DNA from: Armatimonadetes bacterium UBA5419
GTDB taxonomy: Bacteria > Armatimonadota > UBA10988
Direction of reading: 5' to 3'
NCBI GenBank assembly: GCA_002409445.1
Contig: DHNJ01000250.1
Coordinates: forward strand, 1,692-18,610
DNA: 16,919 bases
A program made the position numbers and the translations under genes. Position 1 is the stretch's first letter. Every line of letters begins with the position of its first letter. This document shows, one piece after another, positions 14,449 to 16,919 of this stretch. The notes beneath the pieces were generated by a model. It saw only the letters and a list, made by a program, of their open reading frames with translations. It was not told the DNA's origin and did no database searches.

Positions 14449-15164
14449 TTGCAGCAGTCGAGGACTTCTTCGGTCAGCATGTAGCCCCGGCGGCGGACCG
14501 TCTTGAGGAGGTCGCTGCGCCCACAGGCGGCGTCGAGCTTCTTGCGCAGCCGCGAGATGTGCACGTCGAGCGTCTTCGAGTCGTCGTAGACGTCATCGCG
14601 CCAGACGGTCTGCAGGATGTGGGCGCGAGTGAGCACGGTGCCAATATTCTTGGCCAGCGTATGCAGGAGCAGGAACTCCTTGCAGGTCAGCTCGAGCTCG
14701 ACGCCGCAGAGGTTGGCGACCTGGTTCGCGAAGTCGAGCTGCAGGCAGCCAAGGTCGAGTTTGTCGAGCGGCAGGTAAGAAGCCTCTGGCGGCAGGCGGC
14801 GGGCGCGGCGCAGTACGGCGCGCAGGCGGCCGGCCATCTCGTGGGCGTCGACTGGCTTGCGCAGGTAGTCGTCCGCGCCCGAGTCGAGCGCGCGGACGAT
14901 GGTCGCGGGGTCACAATGGGCACTGACCACGACCAGCGGCAGGCCAAAGTTTGCCGGTACATGCTGGCAAAAGCCGAGTCCTTCGTCGACCGGGAGGTCG
15001 ATCTCGGTGAGCACCAGGTCGAAAGTGCCGGTACTCAGCGCCTCGTGGGCGGCAGGGAGGTTGGAAACAGCTTCGGCGACGAAGCCAGCGGGTTCGACCA
15101 TGCGGGCTAACAACTGCCGCGCTTGTGTGTCGGGTTCAAGAATAAGGATCTGGTACATCTGCAT
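14442..15164 (-). CDS. Orphan OmpR/PhoB-family response regulator with Glu at the phosphorylation site
   Basis: The 240-residue protein has a receiver domain (1-120) and an OmpR-type winged helix (about 133-234, with LTCKEFLLLHTL, TLDVHISRLRKKL and TVRRRGYML). The start is ATG 15164; the upstream GTG 15182 overlaps the Shine-Dalgarno. At the phosphoacceptor position, four residues before the conserved Pro, there is Glu54 (LTEIDLP) where active receivers have Asp. The acidic pair reads Glu10-Pro11 rather than two acids. Ser81 and Lys103 are kept. It probably works without phosphorylation, as known for atypical regulators such as Chlamydia ChxR, which also has Glu. No histidine kinase is adjacent. 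It converges on the cell-wall operon and diverges from rpsL. Its targets are unknown. Confidence 0.9.
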   Translation of the reverse strand: MQMYQILILEPDTQARQLLARMVEPAGFVAEAVSNLPAAHEALSTGTFDLVLTEIDLPVDEGLGFCQHVPANFGLPLVVVSAHCDPATIVRALDSGADDYLRKPVDAHEMAGRLRAVLRRARRLPPEASYLPLDKLDLGCLQLDFANQVANLCGVELELTCKEFLLLHTLAKNIGTVLTRAHILQTVWRDDVYDDSKTLDVHISRLRKKLDAACGRSDLLKTVRRRGYMLTEEVLDCCKR

Positions 15165-15171
15165 CGAGCGG

Positions 15172-15180
15172 CCTTCCTCC
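15172..15180 (-). promoter_or_regulatory. Ribosome binding site that fixes the response-regulator start
   Basis: On the minus strand GGAGGAAGG lies 7 bases before ATG 15164. The longer reading from GTG 15182 would use bases of this site as codons, so the shorter start is preferred. Confidence 0.75.
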
Positions 15181-15205
15181 ACCTGGTAAGGTCGTCAATA
15201 CCCAT

Positions 15206-15233
15206 AGTCTAGAGCCAATGCGGGGCCTGCCAA
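15206..15233 (-). promoter_or_regulatory. Candidate promoter of the response-regulator gene
   Basis: On the minus strand TTGGCA (15228-15233) and TAGACT (15206-15211) are separated by 16 bp, placing transcription start near 15199 and a leader of about 35 bases. Each box departs from consensus (5 and 4 of 6 matches). A shifted -10, GACTAT with an 18-bp spacer, is possible. Confidence 0.38.
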
Positions 15234-15343
15234 GTGGAAGTTGATAACCCTGCGTTAATGTTACACATGGTCACCGCGGTCGGTAGGTGCGGGGCTGCGG
15301 GACCGCCGCGAGCGGCTTCGGGGTGGGCGGGCGAACGCAGCGG

Positions 15344-15372
15344 TTGACACTCTCGGGCGCCTGCGGTACTAT
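15344..15372 (+). promoter_or_regulatory. Strong sigma70-type promoter of the str operon
   Basis: TTGACA (15344-15349) is a perfect -35 box, followed by a 17-bp spacer and TACTAT (15367-15372), five of six to consensus. It is the best promoter in the window and fits a ribosomal-protein operon. Transcription should start near 15379, leaving a leader of about 270 bases before rpsL. Confidence 0.82.
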
Positions 15373-15379
15373 TTGCCAT

Positions 15380-15650
15380 TCGTGGGCCGCGGCGGAATGC
15401 TGAGGCATCACGAACGACGATTACCACGCTGGGCGCTTGTTCGAACCGTCGCGGATTGCGCGGCAGGCGAACGTGCTGCCACCGCCTTGAACTGTGTCCG
15501 TGCGTGGACGGGAAGCGTCACCGCGGACCAGGTTTGTCCCCCCGGACTGCCGTCCCTTGCGGCGACGATCACCGTGTGTTCGTGCCGGTGCGCGCCTGTT
15601 GGGTCAGCGCTGGCGAGGGCGCGAGAGCCGATGAGGGTTAGAGGTTAAGT
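15380..15650 (+). other. Long 5' leader of rpsL with repeated GGAC/GTCC hairpin elements
   Basis: This stretch has no convincing gene; an open frame across it (15373-15648) starts at TTG inside the promoter region, has no ribosome binding site and looks non-coding. Between 15496 and 15555 it holds GTCC (15496), GGAC (15506), GGAC (15525), GTCC (15536), GGAC (15544) and GTCC (15552). These can fold as three small hairpins in a row or pair in alternative ways. GAGG at 15641-15644 is the rpsL Shine-Dalgarno. Control of the operon by a ribosomal protein is common for such leaders, but no known motif was recognised. Confidence 0.45.
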
Positions 15651-16067
15651 ATGCCGACGATCAACCAGTTGATCCGCAAAGGTCGCACGCGGCGCGAGTC
15701 CGTGAGCAAGTCCTCGGCGTTGCAGGTGCGCTACAACGCGCTGCAGCGGCGCAGTTACCCGCTGGCGGGCGGTTCGCCCCAGAAGCGCGGGGTCTGCACC
15801 AAGGTCTACACGACCACGCCCAAGAAGCCGAACTCGGCGCTGCGCAAGCTGGCCCGGGTGCGCTTGACCAACCGTCGCGAGGTGCTGGCTTACATCCCCG
15901 GCGAGGGGCACAACCTGCAGGAGCACTCGGTGGTCTTGATCCGCGGCGGCCGCGTGCGCGACCTGCCGGGTGTGCGCTATCACATTATCCGCGGGACCCT
16001 GGACTCGACGGGCGTCGCCGCCCGCCGCCAGGGTCGCAGCAAGTATGGCGCCAAGGCGCCCAAGTAG
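15651..16067 (+). CDS. rpsL: Ribosomal protein S12
   Basis: The 138-residue protein is the decoding-centre protein of the small subunit. The conserved TPKKPNSALRK (56-66), GHNLQEHSV (86-94) and DLPGVRYH (104-111) are intact, with Asp104 matching the residue modified by RimO. The region between SKSSAL and PQKRGVCT is the longer Firmicutes-type form; E. coli S12 is about 14 residues shorter there. Residue 103 is Arg (GGRVRDLPG), equivalent to Lys88 counted with Met in E. coli. Lys58, equivalent to Lys43, is unchanged. The gene starts the str operon, driven by the promoter at 15344. No rpoC gene precedes it, unlike in many bacteria. Confidence 0.98.
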   Translation: MPTINQLIRKGRTRRESVSKSSALQVRYNALQRRSYPLAGGSPQKRGVCTKVYTTTPKKPNSALRKLARVRLTNRREVLAYIPGEGHNLQEHSVVLIRGGRVRDLPGVRYHIIRGTLDSTGVAARRQGRSKYGAKAPK

Positions 16068-16088
16068 GCCTTGGTAGGGAGCTAGCTC

Positions 16089-16559
16089 ATGTCGCGCAAG
16101 CGCAACATTTACCACCGACCTGTGCCCCCCGACCCGGTGTTGGGTAGCACGACGACCGAGCGGTTCATCCGCTACCTGATGCGTGGCGGCAAGCGCACGC
16201 GGGCCGAGTACTGCATGTACGGCGCCCTCCTGCGCATCGCCGAGCGCACCGGCCGCAACCCCCTCGAGGTCTTCGAGGAGGCGTTCATCAACGTGCGGCC
16301 GCGCGTCGAGGTGCAGAGCCGGCGCATCGGCGGCGCGACCTACCAGGTGCCGGTCGAAGTGCGGCCGACCCGCGCGGTGGCGCTGACGATCCGCTGGATC
16401 ATCGGCGCGGCGCGGGCCCGGGGTGAGAAGGGCATGATCGAACGCCTGGCTAACGAGCTGATTGATGCCGCGGGCCGGACCGGCGGCGCCTATGGCCGAC
16501 GCGAACAGATCTACCGCATGGCGGAGGCCTCGAAGGCGTATGCCCACTATCGTTTCTAG
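16089..16559 (+). CDS. rpsG: Ribosomal protein S7
   Basis: The 156-residue protein nucleates assembly of the 30S head by binding the 3' domain of 16S rRNA. NVRPRVEVQSRRIGG and TYQVPVEVRPTRA (about 88-117) and the end MAEASKAYAHYRF are typical, and the length is standard. Shine-Dalgarno AGGGAG (16076-16081) lies 7 bases before ATG. It overlaps a perfect 10-base palindrome GAGCTAGCTC (16079-16088) that reaches the start codon. In E. coli S7 represses its own operon through the rpsL-rpsG gap, but here that gap is only 21 bases, so any such control would have to use another site, perhaps the rpsL leader. Confidence 0.98.
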   Translation: MSRKRNIYHRPVPPDPVLGSTTTERFIRYLMRGGKRTRAEYCMYGALLRIAERTGRNPLEVFEEAFINVRPRVEVQSRRIGGATYQVPVEVRPTRAVALTIRWIIGAARARGEKGMIERLANELIDAAGRTGGAYGRREQIYRMAEASKAYAHYRF

Positions 16560-16617
16560 TCCTGGTAGCGCGACGGTCGTGCCGCGGGTGGCCGGGGCCG
16601 AACGGAAGGGTCGAGCA

Positions 16618-16919
16618 GTGGCGCGTCAATTCCCTCTAGATAGAGTGCGAAATATCGGCATCGCAGCCCATATCGATGCCGGTAAGACGACGGCGACTGA
16701 GCGCATTCTGTTCTATACCGGTCGCACGCACCAAGTGGGCGAGACCCACGAGGGCAGCGCGCAGATGGACTGGATGGAAGAGGAGCAGCAGCGGGGCATC
16801 ACGATCACCGCGGCGGCGACGACCGTGAACTGGGGTTCGCACATTATCAATGTGATCGACACCCCGGGCCACGTCGACTTCACCATCGAAGTCGAACGCT
16901 CCCTGCGCGTGCTCGACGG
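16618..16919 (+). CDS. fusA: Elongation factor G, N-terminal part (runs off the window)
   Basis: Translation from GTG 16618 gives 100 codons before the right edge. The GTPase domain of EF-G is clear: P-loop AHIDAGKTT (17-25), the FYTGRTHQVGETHEG segment (32-46), switch-I RGITIT (59-64) and G3 motif DTPGHVDF (81-88). EF-G drives tRNA-mRNA translocation and, with RRF, ribosome recycling. GGAAGGG (16604-16610) lies 7 bases upstream of the GTG, which settles the start. It follows rpsG by 58 bases in the usual str-operon order. The rest, and any tuf gene, lie outside. Confidence 0.96.
   Translation, partial: MARQFPLDRVRNIGIAAHIDAGKTTATERILFYTGRTHQVGETHEGSAQMDWMEEEQQRGITITAAATTVNWGSHIINVIDTPGHVDFTIEVERSLRVLD

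Noticed and set aside
15165..15182. GTG start for the response regulator, six codons earlier
   Set aside because: Those codons overlap GGAGGAAGG, which is the ribosome binding site for ATG 15164.
15373..15648. Open frame in the rpsL leader as a small gene
   Set aside because: Starts with TTG in the promoter region, no ribosome binding site, Cys/Arg-rich composition without a recognisable pattern.
16079..16088. Perfect palindrome GAGCTAGCTC before rpsG as an operator
   Set aside because: Short, overlaps the Shine-Dalgarno, and could arise by chance; mentioned under rpsG only.
1..16919. tRNA genes, CRISPR arrays, insertion sequences, attachment sites
   Set aside because: No cloverleaf, regular repeat-spacer array, transposase or integrase was found; the few gaps are short or accounted for.

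Overview
The window is GC-rich (by eye around 70%), tightly packed bacterial chromosome. It reads almost entirely on the + strand, with one minus-strand gene. The rpsL-rpsG-fusA start at the right end shows it is chromosomal. S12 carries the long insert between its N-terminal arm and PQKRGVCT that is typical of Firmicutes and some relatives. That insert, the high GC, and a mix of secreted beta-helix and esterase proteins suggest an uncultivated Terrabacteria-type lineage such as Armatimonadota or a relative. This assignment is a guess, and nothing in the window fixes the phylum.

Region 1 (1-4682) is an accessory block. It holds the 3' end of an unrecognised gene, a secreted right-handed beta-helix protein with GH110/pectate-lyase-like features, a 12-helix MATE-type exporter, and a secreted alpha/beta hydrolase of the acetylxylan-esterase/dienelactone-hydrolase type. 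It looks like polysaccharide breakdown at the cell surface with a transporter embedded.

Region 2 (4683-14435) is the most interesting part. One probable transcription unit of eight genes starts at a well-formed promoter (4711-4739) with a large palindrome across the predicted transcription start. The order is long-chain acyl-CoA ligase, FHA protein, MraY with an unusual ~290-residue C-terminal extension, MurG, an AmgK-like sugar kinase, a Fem-family peptidoglycan-bridge transferase, a MurU-like sugar-1-phosphate nucleotidyltransferase with a beta-helix tail, and a LarA-like (lactate racemase family) protein. Gaps are at most 9 bp and most junctions overlap. Taken together it could salvage MurNAc to UDP-MurNAc (AmgK, MurU), build lipid I and lipid II (MraY, MurG), add a cross-bridge residue (Fem), and perhaps supply a hydroxy acid (LarA-like), with FHA-based phospho-signalling nearby. 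Each family is known. The combination and the MraY fusion are the parts I would call possibly new.

Region 3 (14436-15650) has a convergent orphan OmpR-type response regulator whose phosphoacceptor Asp is Glu. After it comes a ~470-bp non-coding stretch with divergent promoters. The rpsL promoter there is near-perfect, and its ~270-nt leader is rich in GGAC/GTCC hairpins.

Region 4 (15651-16919) is the str operon: rpsL, rpsG and the first 100 codons of fusA. S12 has Arg where streptomycin-sensitive bacteria have Lys88, the same change as a classical streptomycin-resistance mutation. No tRNA, rRNA, CRISPR array, insertion sequence or attachment site was seen.
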